Under the pieces are notes generated by a model. It saw nothing but the letters and a program-made list of their open reading frames with translations. It was not told the DNA's origin and made no database searches. Shown here piece by piece: positions 12,496 to 23,379 of a stretch of DNA of 64,000 nt. Position numbers and translations under genes: made by a program. Origin of the DNA: Haemonchus contortus (Eukaryota > Nematoda > Chromadorea > Rhabditida > Trichostrongylidae). Location of the stretch: NCBI GenBank assembly GCA_000469685.2, contig LS997564.1, positions 3,054,940 to 3,118,939 on the forward strand. Reading direction: 5' to 3'. Within the stretch, counting starts at the first letter, position 1. Each line of letters opens with the position of its first letter.

Positions 12496-12915
12496 TTATG
12501 TGACTGAAAGGGGCGAGGCTTTTGCTTTGGTTTTCTTCATGACTCCCAATTCGGCTGACAAAGGAAGGTGGGAAATGAAAGGGGAAGAAGAGGAAGAGCG
12601 AGAGGTATCTGTATTTTCAAAATTGCTCACGACTGTGACTGGGACGGATGTTTGTGGTTTGATGAGTGTTACCCGTATACCGAACCTCCGCAGTACACAG
12701 TATCGCGGTCGATTTGACATTCTTTGGTGGCATTTTGAAGATTGTGTCATTCGTATGAGTACGATAATACCATCGAGTACTAGGTTAAGGATGGTTTGAG
12801 TGGCAGAACTATTGGGAATAGTTGGGGGTACTGAGATGACTGGATCGGATTTTTCCTGGGAATATTTTGAAGTCCCGCTATCCGCTTCGATGATATGAAG
12901 GAAAATTATCAACAA
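12496..12915 (-). CDS. Candidate exon, membrane-like (unknown protein)
   Basis: The acceptor GACCTTTCAG at 12916-12925 matches the nematode consensus. From 12915 the minus strand is open for about 139 codons to a stop at 12496. A possible donor CGG/GTAACA lies near 12678 in phase 0, which would give a shorter internal exon. The peptide starts with a hydrophobic run (LLIIFLHII), has a second hydrophobic run near residue 47 (ILNLVLDGIIVLI) and, if unspliced, ends in a Ser-rich tail. No family is recognised. The opposite strand also has an open frame, so coding status is uncertain. Confidence 0.3.
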   Translation of the reverse strand: MLIIFLHIIEADSGTSKYSQEKSDPVISVPPTIPNSSATQTILNLVLDGIIVLIRMTQSSKCHQRMSNRPRYCVLRRFGIRVTLIKPQTSVPVTVVSNFENTDTSRSSSSSPFISHLPLSAELGVMKKTKAKASPLSVT

Positions 12916-12929
12916 CTGAAAGGTCAAAA

Positions 12930-14440
12930 TAATGAATTAAATCATTTCCAACCACCGAGTGAGTCAAACACTGTGATCAAAATTTTCGGGTCCTTCCTTC
13001 GTAGAACCTTATCCATGACGTACATAGTCCTTATAAACCAACCTCACTTTACAAGTTTCAGAAGCGAATCAAACCGGGAGTGGTGAGGGTTAACTGATAG
13101 AAGAGCGAAGCTGGGTGTTTCAAAATTGGACCACAACTTGTTACTGCAAAAAGTCACCCTGATCCTCCCAAGTCTTACCATTTCTGACCAAGAAATGTCA
13201 CAATTTTGCATTTGAATTTCTTTACAGTCCTCAAATGATCACATAGCTCACCCTGCAAGTATTTGGCTAATATTACTAAAAGGAACGTTTTAAACTATCA
13301 AACCTTCTCTTCTTCACCCTAGCGTTAATCCCGCGCCTTCCGGTCAACTGCCTCCACTTTCATTTATTTATGGCACCTTCTGTCATCATTAGTTCCGGAA
13401 AAGTCCTTCTTGATCACGTTCCGCCACTTGTTCTTCGCGACTCCGGACAAATAATAACACTTGTTCGGCTAAGATTGCAGTCTCGCGTCTGCACACAGAA
13501 ATGATCATAGGTTCAAACCCTACCTAGGCAAAAATTATGTCTTGCAGAAAATTGCAAATATGGTTTCGTTAGCAGCGTCGGGCCCAGGTTGACAAGGACT
13601 TCACCATGAAGTAATATCTCATACGCCAGAAACCTGCCGGACATAGAAGCTTTACCCACTTGGTTTTTATCTCGGAACAGATCTTTGATGTTTTCAGTAT
13701 GCCAGTGTGGTCCAGCAATTGTTTTTGTGTCGTCCCAATAGTACCCAACTTTTTCGATAAGGGCCAGTCATGGTTGCGGGGATTGTGAATGAAGTTCCCA
13801 ACGAGATTTCCGATTACCGATGGTGTCCGCGTGGTTTCCTCGGAAAGGAGGTGTCACAGATAGCTCTCAATGTGCACCTGGTTCGTTTTATGTTTAATGC
13901 GTGGCCCTATGCATTACAGCTTGTGGAGTGTCGATAAAAGTCTACTACGGCGCCGCCTAGTTTTGGTTTTTCCGTATGACCCGCACAGTTCAAGTACTAA
14001 AAAGCATATAAACGAATCGTGGCTATAGTCATCTTGCGTAACGTAGGCGCTGTCATAAAGTGTCCAAACGTCGGATGGCGGTGCGATGAAAAGGTCGTCC
14101 TGGCGCCAGAGGCGCGATCATTTCAGCACCGATGAGATCGAGGTGCTCATCTGAAGGTTGCAGGGATTGATCTGAGAAGTTCTTATCTGAGTACTGGTGA
14201 TTCAACCGGTCATGGTCAGAAGAGCTATATGATCCCGTGTGGGATGCCCACCACATACCCCTCCAGTCCAGAATCGCACTGATTTCTCAAATTCATGGCC
14301 TATCCACCATCTCCTTCAGTGAGGGTTCTCTCCCATCGAAAGATTCGTGGCCGCTTGGGGACGAGGCTACGTGGCGCAACTGCAGGTGGTCGATAGGAGA
14401 GTGAATTGCGGACTAAAAGTCACCGGTACATTCTTTCAGG
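12930..14440. other. Unassigned sequence with a tRNA-like fragment
   Basis: No gene supported. A GGTTCAAACCC B-box-like motif at about 13512-13522 follows a Leu/Ser tRNA-like stretch and may be another SINE or tRNA relic. Sequence just before 14.45 kb may be the eroded 5' part of the reverse transcriptase relic that follows. Confidence 0.35.
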
Positions 14441-14449
14441 TAACACAGG

Positions 14450-15320
14450 TGACTTCAGCGAATGGTCTCCCTGTTTGTGCTGCGTTGGGTAGATTTACAG
14501 CTTCTATCTCCTCGCAGGTGTCTCGATTTGAAGGAGGCCTTATATTGTCAAGCAGTAGCAGTAAATGAAGCCCTGTGCAAGCAGGTCCCAGGGTCTTTCT
14601 ACAGAAGGGTGCTTCGCTTCGGAGCTCCACAACAACTTCGCGGCCAGAATTTCGCCATTCTATAAAGACGTCAGTGTTAATGTGTAGGGAGGGGTTGGCA
14701 GAGCGATATCATTTTACCGAAACTTTCTAGTGCCGCTCTTGAGTACATCAAGCTTCATTTGGAAGGCTTGGAGTGAAAGTCGACTGCCGCTACTCACATC
14801 AAGTCCGCTTTAGTAGACGGCATCGCACTTACAGCACGCCTGCAGAAAGATCAGTTCGCAACTGAACCTAATGAAGTTGTTGTCTGTGGCAAGGGGATTG
14901 ATACGTCATACTCCCTAAACGCAAAACGGAATGAATACCCCGATGCTCAAGCTAGGTGTAACTGGATCGAGAAGTCGTCATGATGGAAGACCGAGCTCCC
15001 GGGCGGAGCAGAAAGAAACGCGCGGCCTTGCGGCGTGGGGAATATGCAAAGGCATCGAAGGAGTAGTGAAGGCAGAGCACATCCTGCTTTTTGCGATCAC
15101 CTTTCCGACTTTTCGGTCCTTCTACGTACACCTTGGAATCGTGGATCCTAGAAGCGGAGAAGCATGCAGTCAATCTCATTCGACGCTCTGTGGAAAGAAT
15201 GATGCTAAGAATTTCTCGATACATACAATTGCAGAAGAGAATCCAAAGCGAACGAATCTCTAAAAGGCCGTGGCATGTTAAGGAGTTCGACACTTCGAGT
15301 CTTTATTTACCTGATGTATA
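14450..15320 (+). pseudogene. Decayed non-LTR reverse transcriptase
   Basis: Fragments of an RT C-terminal half appear in order but in shifting frames with stops. The first is CLDLKEALYCQAVAVNEAL at about 14520-14580 (the RT LDLKKAFD region). Next come EYIKLHLEGLGVKVD-like sequence near 14733-14780, RKKRAALRRG near 15010-15040, and STYTLESW...AVNLIRRSVERMMLRISR (about 15124-15225), which matches the hydrophobic C-terminal module of nematode RTE-like LINEs. The FADD box itself is lost. It belongs to a different subfamily from the intact element at 26.7 kb, whose C-terminus differs. Boundaries are approximate. Confidence 0.7.
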
Positions 15321-15339
15321 GAATGTTATCAATATCACC

Positions 15340-15500
15340 TCGATTTGGGGGAGGGGTCTGGTCAGTCCCACTTTGGCTCGACTCTATTTTGAATCGTAGT
15401 GACTTAGCGTATATTTGGACTGTGAAATGGTTCAAAGTTCGGAAGCCAGCCGATGTATGAGTCAGTGCTTTTGTCCTCCATTATCCTCCCAGATTGCTTT
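15340..15500 (-). repeat. SINE body fragment
   Basis: The minus-strand reading gives the SINE body blocks: AAAAGCACTGACTCATACATCGGCTGG (15450-15476 reversed), then the block around ATTCAAAATAG/GTCGAG. The tRNA-like head is missing. Confidence 0.6.
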
Positions 15501-15509
15501 GATACAAAT

Positions 15510-16450
15510 TGTCCTGGAAAGGTGGAAGATACCGCTGCTCCAGACGGGTCTAGGGAAGTTGAGGTTGATTTTCGTGCGCTCTCTTACTTCATCAGTTCCT
15601 TTCTTCCGCAGCCCGAGAAGGGTTGTCCTGATATGAGTAAGTGTTAAATTATAGTGAAATTCCATGCCTTGCTGCAGTGACTATCAATCGCGACCATGTT
15701 GCTAGTTGGTTCCTTTCTTTTCAGATTAAAAAACTGAATGTAAGTTTTCCAAAAGTAAATGATCTGGGCTTGTCAACAAGACCTTTGATCGGGTCTGGTA
15801 CCTTCTTCCCGAACGGCGTGTCGTACTCGCCGCACGCGACTGCGCGTTGTGAAGGTAAGGATTCGCAGTGGTAGGATTGAGTCGGCGACATTTCTTTTAA
15901 ATTTATCAGAAAAATACACACGTTCACTGAGAAATCTGCCCAGATATCATTGGAAAAAAGAACAGTTCATGGTGGATGAACAGAAACAATCACAACGACA
16001 GTAACAATTTCACCACTACACTATCGATTTCTCAAAAACTAATTACCGGCTTTTCGGGGAATGAAACAGTAGGGGCCTAGAAAATTTGTGGCTGGGGAAA
16101 CATGATCTGGTAACAAATCTATTTCTAAGAAATCATCACAAGTGCATTCAAATCAAAGCTGACCGCATGTCGCAATCAGGCATCGTCACTCCTAGGCTGT
16201 CTCTTGTTACCTGAAAATAAAGAGTGAGAATATTATTTGTCAACATTTTTTGTTGCGAAACCTCTTTTATTCATATCCCCGAATCGTCGTTGTCTTCCTT
16301 CCTTCCCGTTCTATGTCTCCGTCAGATTCTGTGAACAAATCAGACGGAAGCGCAATAGTAGTTATTGTTCGTGTTATTTAATAAGGCTACAGGTAGCCTT
16401 ATCAAAGTACGCGAACTGTAACTATTATTGATAGCTGGTTTATAAGTGGC
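15510..16450. other. Unassigned sequence; weak MITE-end similarity
   Basis: No gene supported. The stretch 15791-15845 loosely resembles one end of the Mutator-like MITE at 32.69 kb (GGGT..GG.ACCTTCT.CCC then a CG-rich GTCG.ACTCGCCGCACGCG region), possibly a solo or eroded end. The rest is unassigned. Confidence 0.35.
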
Positions 16451-16459
16451 GAAAATCCG

Positions 16460-18241
16460 TCAGAATCCTAAATTATAATAGGAGTCCTTTTTGCGAGTAA
16501 TCTTTTCCAGAGCTGGACGATACAGTAACGACGAGGAGGGTGTTTGGATGAGATTTCGGTCGTTACAAAAACGATTTCTAATGATTAGCTCCTGCTTTCC
16601 AATTAACTGTGAGCATTTACAAAAACGTGCTCTTCATAATTTGATTGAGGCCTATAATCCGTCCTCCCTTGGAAGTATTGAGCAGTAGTGACTTTGGAAA
16701 AATTTGTAGCCGTTTTTGGGCCTTATCTAGGCCGATATCATCATCATCTCGGATGATAGAATCCTGATTTGGTTATGTAACCTTCAAGTAACAACGTACA
16801 GAATAGTATGAACGAAAAAAAGAATGCAAGCAAAACTGCGAGTAAGTCCGGTTTGTATCATTTGGGATCACAAACACCTGATTCTGCACGGGCGCGACTC
16901 TTCAAGGATACATATCCAATCTTTGATAGTGAATTTCTCTATTCCACTTCCCCACAATTTCCCAACGTGGGTGATCAATATAACGTCTTGGGATTTAATA
17001 AAACTCTAAGAAGTAATCTTAAATGCCAACCTACCGTAGACACCAATTTCCAAGCTTCAGAACCGCATTTCTCAAGAATCACTGGGTGAGAGCAGCGCAG
17101 ATACCCGTCCATCGCCCGACACATCTCCGCCAGATAGGCTTCCGTTGATGATTGTAACTGAAGTAACAGAGATTCAAAGTCTTCAATTGATGGGTGTTTC
17201 TAAGCCAGCTGATCAGAAATCTTAAACACACTATCCACGACATTTTTGAGGATTGAGGTCTTGAGGTTTTTTTTGAGGTTTTCAATTGAAAAACCGAAGT
17301 GTCGGTAGAGAATAGGGCATCGATGGCTAAAGAAACAGAAAAGAAAGGTTTCCAACATGTATGCTACATAGTGAATAGTACAGCCTCTTCGCGTTAAAAT
17401 TCGTCCACCTATAGGTTTAAATGTCGAAGAACTCGGTCTCCGATTCCTTACTGCGCCCTGCATATTAACTACATAGACCTTTTTTCGAACCGACTCCTCA
17501 CCTCCTATGGCATTCTTGGGGGCCGCAGGTTCGTCCTAGCTGGGAATCGTGGAAATCTTTTTTTATCGTGGGCTGTTTCCTAAAAGGGCTACCGGCATAG
17601 AGCAAGGCATAGAGCCACGTGGGAAGGGTTTCAAGGTGCTCTATTGGTTATAATTATTCGCTTCAGTCATCGCGTCAACCACTTTGCTTTCGACTTCTGA
17701 ACGCAATCCGAAAAGTTCCCTCTGCAACCTTTTCGCTCCTTGCGCTACCTTCAAAGGAAGGGCTTTGCAACTCCTGTAGATTTTTCTGGTTGTTAATAAA
17801 ATTCCTCCTCTCACATTAACCGGGTTTACGTCTTCAATAAGTCTACATTCAAAAAAGTCTCATCGCTAGTATTTTTAGAGAGAAAGGTCTCCCGTTCCTC
17901 AACGGTAATCTCGAGAAACCTCGTTGATAGCTGTCCCTAGAAAATCGCCCACTCAAGTTGTTTTGCTGTCGCTTTAGAGCTGAAGTGGTGCTCTTGGCTC
18001 AAATTCGATTCACCTTTGTTTCCTGTGCCTCGGTGATTGCCTGCGTGGCTGCCGTTTTGCAGCTGATGTAGGACTTTTCTGCCTCGACCTGAATAATGAA
18101 ATTGATTTTGCATTTCTCTTCTCCAGAGGAAGGTTCAAGTAAAGAGGATGCAATGGAAAAAGAGTGAAATTGTTCCAGCGCCATTGAGAATTGCTTAGTT
18201 AAAAGGAGCAATTCAGAGAATGTGGAAAAGAGTGTTTCCAA
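16460..18241 (-). CDS. Candidate secreted Cys-rich protein gene, partial
   Basis: Minus-strand candidate exons are: 18241-18014 (5' border uncertain, donor AAAG/GTGAATC), an uncertain one at 17785-17641, 17326-17230 (acceptor TTTCTTTAG), 17157-17035 (acceptor GTTACTTCAG, donor ACG/GTAGGT) and terminal 16606-16460 (acceptor TGCTCACAG, stop TGA). The 41-codon exon at 17157-17035 is the most convincing: it has evenly spaced cysteines (AEMCRAMDGYLRCS...EKCGSEAW) and joins the terminal exon in phase 0. The Cys-spaced helical pattern is reminiscent of small secreted nematode families such as the CPG4/DUF19-like groups, but I cannot assign one. The 18.0-kb exon encodes KSYISCKTAATQA. Frames of the middle exons remain ambiguous. 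Confidence 0.4.
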
Positions 18242-18249
18242 GAGTTCTC

Positions 18250-19255
18250 GTATGCAATCGAGAGTAGAAAAGAATTTGGGAATTTACGTTCCCTTCTACT
18301 CGATCGAGCTAAGAAGATAGAAAGTAAGACAGAGAGAAAGAGTCACAGTAATAAGAAGGTTCAGTAATTCTAAGTCTTAGAGTATGAAACGGGATACATG
18401 TATCCCCTGTTGGAAGCAATCATTGTGATAGATCGATTTTTCCCTACTAAATCCTATTCATTTCCTGATTACTGAGAAATCACTTACTAAAAATTTTCAC
18501 ACTTGTTGGGTACCTCACTTCCCTCCTTCCCCTCTCCCTCCACCTCTCCCATCCCCATACAAATACGCAAACTCTTAGAGGGCTCTGTTACTCAGTGGAT
18601 TGATATGCCTTTCCGTACCCTTTGGAAGCACCTAAGCTGTTATTTTCTCCTGCACTGGTCTGCGCCTATCTTTTGCCGCAAAAAATCAGAGCAGGGGAGC
18701 TAAGAAAATCGGGCTTCCACGGTCACATGAGAGCTTGACGAATGAACTTTTTTTATCATCATTTGTATAGGGAGAAGCATAGTTCACTAGTATTTAGCTC
18801 CGCTATAAATGTCAGAAAAGTAACGAAGGGGATCGATGCAGAAGTTTGCTCGGTCAGTTGTTTGGCAGTTGAAAGGCCCCTTCAGACAGTGGCTATTTCC
18901 ATCGGGAAGGCGTTAGTGTCACTAGCCCTCAGTATTGTTCCTGTGAAGCAAGAGGAGAGCTAGATCTTCAATTACAATGAGTGGAGGGAAAGTTTAAAAC
19001 TTTTCTGAACACCGTTTGTGACTCATTCAAGTTTCCAAAATACTTACTCAGTACCCCTCAAGCCCTTGTACTAGGGCTATGTACTATGGCTTTTATCAGT
19101 CTTATGGTGAGCCAGAGCCGGCTCCATCCAGAATTGGCTCGATGACTCGAAACAACATGCGCGAGGCGGACACCCTCAAGAGGTGCTCAGTCCAAGCATG
19201 CAAGCCCTGGTCCAGACTTCATACTTTAACTTTTCATTAAAATCTTGAGGTTGAC
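18250..19255. other. Unassigned sequence
   Basis: No clear gene. A plus-strand 73-codon open frame at 18742-18963 is protein-like but has no strong splice borders. No repeat family was identified. Confidence 0.35.
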
Positions 19256-19261
19256 CATTCC

Positions 19262-19400
19262 CGTTTTGAGGTGGCTTTCATTCAGAATCATAGTGGTGTT
19301 TCTTATTCGTATTTTACCTTTACAATACTTACAGTAGCCGGCCGATGTACATGTCAGCGCTCCTACGATGCTCCGTACGGCTTTCTGGCTTGTAGGAGAT
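19262..19400 (-). repeat. SINE body fragment
   Basis: On the minus strand it shows the body block GACATGTACATCGGCCGGCTAC (19337-19358 reversed) and GATTCTGAATGAAAGCC at the far end, as in other copies. The head is missing. Confidence 0.6.
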
Positions 19401-19409
19401 TGCTTTTAT

Positions 19410-21830
19410 CGATACTGTCGTCAAGCAAGCTTACATAGACTTGAGAATCCCCAAATTTATGTAGGTCTACAAGTTTTTTGAAAAGTCCCGTTGGAAGAAA
19501 GTTTGATGGGCGAAATGCGTTGCTCTGATTACCAAGTCGAAGTAGGAAGGCTAATGAGTAACGCCCATTCTGAGTATTTTTCTTAATCTCCAACAAATTG
19601 AATTAAGTAAGTAGGTCTAACCCGAGCGAAGCAAGCTGCATGCTCTTCGAATAGGGGCTGTCCAGCCCCGCACATATAACCGTAGCTGGCATCGACCGCA
19701 TCCACCGACAACGAGTCGCAAGTGATTGAGGCGACACAATTCTGCAATAAAATCGGACTACGGTAGTCCAAAAAGCGACCCTACTGTTTCTAAGTAGCTG
19801 CCCTCGTCTTACAGTAGGATTACGGTAGCTTTCAGAGAATCAAAAATGACTCAACCTTGAAATCCGTGTATATTGAACAAAGCTTCCTGAACACTTCGCC
19901 TCCTTGTAAGGGGAACTGTACAGCACCGGTGTCTGCTTGTAGTTTAGCAGCGTAGTCCAACATTGGCTGTAAAGTGGAAACTGGGCTCACTTCTTAACTT
20001 GCTTTCATTTACTTTTGAAGCAGAGACAGTACTGTTCAGTGGTCGGCTACCAGACGTATAGTAAAGGCGTTGAATCCCAAGCTCAGATCCTATTCTGAGG
20101 CGGAGTGTGGTCTATCAATGCCAGTGGTCTACAGGACCAGCCAATAAACAAGGGCGTAATTTAACCTCCCAGAAAAAAATGCTACTAATCTATCGTCACT
20201 CATGGATGGAAGGCTTTGTTGGTCCTGTCAGGTATGGATCTGGTATTCGATTAACGAGAGGGTGGCGCTTTTACGTTAGCTTACTTCTGTCCTGTTGAAG
20301 ACAAATACCCCTTCAAATGCATTTGAATTTAACTCCAATTTAGTACCAAGAGTGACACTTCTCAACCAGAACTTGGCCAGCGCGAAATGTTCCTTCCTTC
20401 TGATCTTCCCCCCATCAGCCTTAGATGTGGACGATTAGGAGCCCAGAATCCTTTAGAAGTGCCCATTCATAAATTCATCCTGGAGCTAGAAATTCAGGGT
20501 AACCCGTCCCAATTTACCTTTTTTGCCGATTTATCCCGAAAAACAGCAGAGGTGCCCCTCAGTACCTGTGTAGAAGCTAAGTATTCGAATAGTTGAATAG
20601 GCTGAGTAAGATATATAACGGCTTTTGATATTTGTCATTTCCTGTATTTCTTTTCCTTTTTACCTATTTTTATGTATTTTTTCATCAAACCAACCTGTAG
20701 GCATTCGTTCACTTTGCGTTCCTCGTTCAAACTGCATCGTTCGACCTCTTCAGTAATAGCCACCCGTATGAAGCTGTAGAATATGACGGAAAGTAGTATA
20801 ACGTTTGTCGACATACTAGTAACTAGACATTTCTCTGAAAATTTCGACAGTCTATCACCGTGCTATGTTTACCATCTAAACAAGATTCCGTACGTTTAGA
20901 AATTTCGGTAGTTCTTCGGCAAAATCTCGAAATATCCAAAGACTGAGGTTATGCATGAACAGAAAAGGGTAGGACTGATGTGTGAGAGGCACTGGGAAAG
21001 AGAAGGATTAACAGAGAATGAAGGAGACGGAAGGAAGAGAAAAGTGATGGAAGGCAAATGGAAAATTTGTAGTGTTATTTGTTTAATTTTTTGTTTTTAC
21101 TGTTTTATTTATGAAACGTTTGAGACTTTATTCATTGCTTTCAATCAAGGATAGTCATCAACTTGAAGTGAAGGAAGGTCTGATCGGTTTACTTCGTTCT
21201 CAATCAAAGACTAAGAAGAGAAAAGAATCACCGAGCCCAAGAAATGCAAATTGGGCTTTGTGCCTTCGTTCTCTCGACTTGCTCATCTATGATGCTCATA
21301 AAAAGAGTTAATCAAGTAAATTCACCAAAGTACCTAGCTTTGGGAGACTAATGGGAACATAGATAATGCAGTACCAGATGGGGCACACATACAGTGGGGA
21401 GATCGTCTCTGGGCGCTGGCTAGATAGGCTGTCAATTTCTCCACAGTCGGCTAAGCGTAGGGAGCTTGTGTAGGAGAAAAAAACGAAGAATTTGTTGAAA
21501 GGTACTTCTAGGACTTGAACAGGGAATCCGTGTTGAACTTTGGTAAAAGCCTGCTTGTTAGTGAAAAGCATTGAAATCCACAGGAGGGCTGATCAATTAC
21601 GATTATTTTATCTGTAATTTGACAGCGCCGACGAAATAATTAATTGCACTACTAAATCTTCCCTATTAGTGTCATATGGACGCAGCCACATACATAATAA
21701 TCAGGTTGTCGGTTAATCCAACTTCGAGTAGCGTTTACTTAAAACAGTTTCTGCACACATACCCTTTTTCAGTTCAGAACAGTTTTAAAAAGTTCGAATT
21801 AACAAAACTATCGTACTTCAATTCCCTATT
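19410..21830. other. Unassigned sequence
   Basis: No gene or repeat could be supported. Short open frames (for example 20387-20596 plus and 21308-21571 minus) lack domains and splice support. Confidence 0.35.
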
Positions 21831-21836
21831 AAAGTA

Positions 21837-21861
21837 CACTGGTGTGCAAAACTTAGGGACG
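21837..21861 (+). repeat. Tc1-type left terminal inverted repeat
   Basis: This 25-bp sequence is an exact reverse complement of 23347-23371 and is preceded by the TA target dinucleotide. Confidence 0.95.
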
Positions 21862-22105
21862 GGATGGATAATGTATACAAAACACTGAGGAGTAGGTGAA
21901 AATAAATGAAAGTGTGGGATTATATTGGCAGACCTATGACGGTTATGCATAGGAAGTTAGCTATCCTTTCGTGCAGGAATAGTTCAAATAAAGCGAGAAA
22001 TATGGCTACCCGCACAAATCGAGGTAGCTGATAGGTACGAAAAAATTTTTTTCTGTCAATAAGCCAGTAGCTACCAAGTACTGCGGTTTTATCCTTCTAT
22101 ACATC

Positions 22106-23054
22106 ATGTCCCGCAGACATCGTCTGGATGACTTGGCACATGGAAGGATCATCGAGAATATCGAAAAAGGTCGAACCATGACGAGTGCAGCTCAGGAACC
22201 TGGTATCGCTCACAGCGTTGTTCCACGTGCACGGAGAGCACTCCGAACCTCTGATACTGCTGCACGAAGGAGAGGAGGTGGTCGACCAAGAACAACTACA
22301 CTAAGGTATGACCGCTACATTGTGCAACAGGCAAGAAGAGATCCACGTCAGTCAGCTTCTTTGATTGCAATGTCATCTAACAGGATTTTAAAGCAAGCTA
22401 TCCTATGCACCACAGAGGCACGACGACTGCACGGTTGCGCTCTCTTCGTCCGACTACCACTACGTAGTCTTCCTTTGACCCTTGCGAATCGGCGAGACCG
22501 TTTAGGGTGGTGCCAGAAGCATAGCGAACGGACCGATGAGAAATGAGGCCTTTTGCTTTTTTCGGACAGGAGCAGATTCAGTCTGAGTAGTGATTCTGGA
22601 CGCAGCTTCATGGCTAGATGTGGGAACATGCACGTCTCTCAGAAATGTTGTGGAACTTAATCGTTCTGGGGATCGTGGTGTTATGGTATGGGGAGGCATC
22701 ATGCTCCGTAACCGTACAGACCTCCAGATTTTTGAGCGTGGAACCCTTAACAGTCGGTGTTACTGTGAAAAGGAACCCCTCCCTAATGTGTATCTTTTCA
22801 GGGCTGCAGTGAGCCCTGAATTCGTTTTTATGGATAACAATGCGCGACCGCATCGAACAGCTCAGGTGGAAGAGCTCTTGACACAAGAGGTTATCCAGCG
22901 AATGGAGTGGCTTGCCCGTTCCCCCGGCCTGAATCCCATCGAGCACGTGCAGGATGCAATGGGTAGAGGCATTGCAGCACGTCCAAATGCACCACTGACC
23001 GTCCATCAATTGTCAGTTGCGCTGATAGAGGAGTGGAATGCCCTACTACAATAA
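22106..23054 (+). pseudogene. Frameshifted Tc1-family transposase
   Basis: The N-terminal helix-turn-helix part (from Met at 22106, MSRRHRLDDLAHGRIIENIE) runs to a GRPR-type linker (GGGRPRTTT). Frame disruptions follow near 22370-22560. The first catalytic block survives as SDRSRFSL near 22560-22590 (family SDESRF), and the C-terminal block in the frame of 22590-23054 contains MVWGGI, FMDNNARPHRTAQ and SPGLNPIEHV. In this family the residue directly before NARPH is the second catalytic Asp; here it is Asn (GAC to AAC), while the Glu of PIEH is kept at the DD34E distance. The protein cannot be made intact. Confidence 0.9.
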
Positions 23055-23346
23055 CTCATTTCCAACCTCGTGGAAAGTATGGGATCGCGTTGCAGAGCAT
23101 TTACTGTTGTCCGTGGTGATCACACACACCATTAGAAACCGCATCGCTTTTTTCGAAGTACTAGGATAAGTTGTGAGGAACTATGTGTAGTCGGTACCTA
23201 TCAATAAAAATGTCTTATTTGCTCTTCCTATTCCGATTTTCTGCCAGTCGCTTCCTGTGCAAAACCGTAGTGATCCTCTATTGGTATAGTATAAATTTCA
23301 TCTAGCTCTGTCGCCTGGCAGAGGTACAGTGATCGAAAGTTGCTTT

Positions 23347-23371
23347 CGTCCCTAAGTTTTGCACACCAGTG
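23347..23371 (-). repeat. Tc1-type right terminal inverted repeat
   Basis: Exact reverse complement of 21837-21861, followed by TA. Confidence 0.95.
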
Positions 23372-23379
23372 TACCTTCA

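Larger units (their letters stand above)
21837..23371 (+). mobile_element. Complete but inactive Tc1-type DNA transposon
   Basis: A 1535-bp element is bounded by perfect 25-bp terminal inverted repeats (21837-21861 and 23347-23371; CACTGGTGTGCAAAACTTAG start) and flanked on both sides by TA (21835-21836, 23372-23373), the target duplication of Tc1/mariner elements. It encodes a broken transposase on the plus strand. Perfect termini with a decayed ORF fit an element that was mobilised in trans or preserved by chance. Confidence 0.95.

Noticed and set aside
16511..16688. Plus-strand terminal exon opposite 16460-16606
   Set aside because: Open and protein-like, but the minus-strand reading joins in phase to the Cys-rich exon upstream and has a good acceptor.
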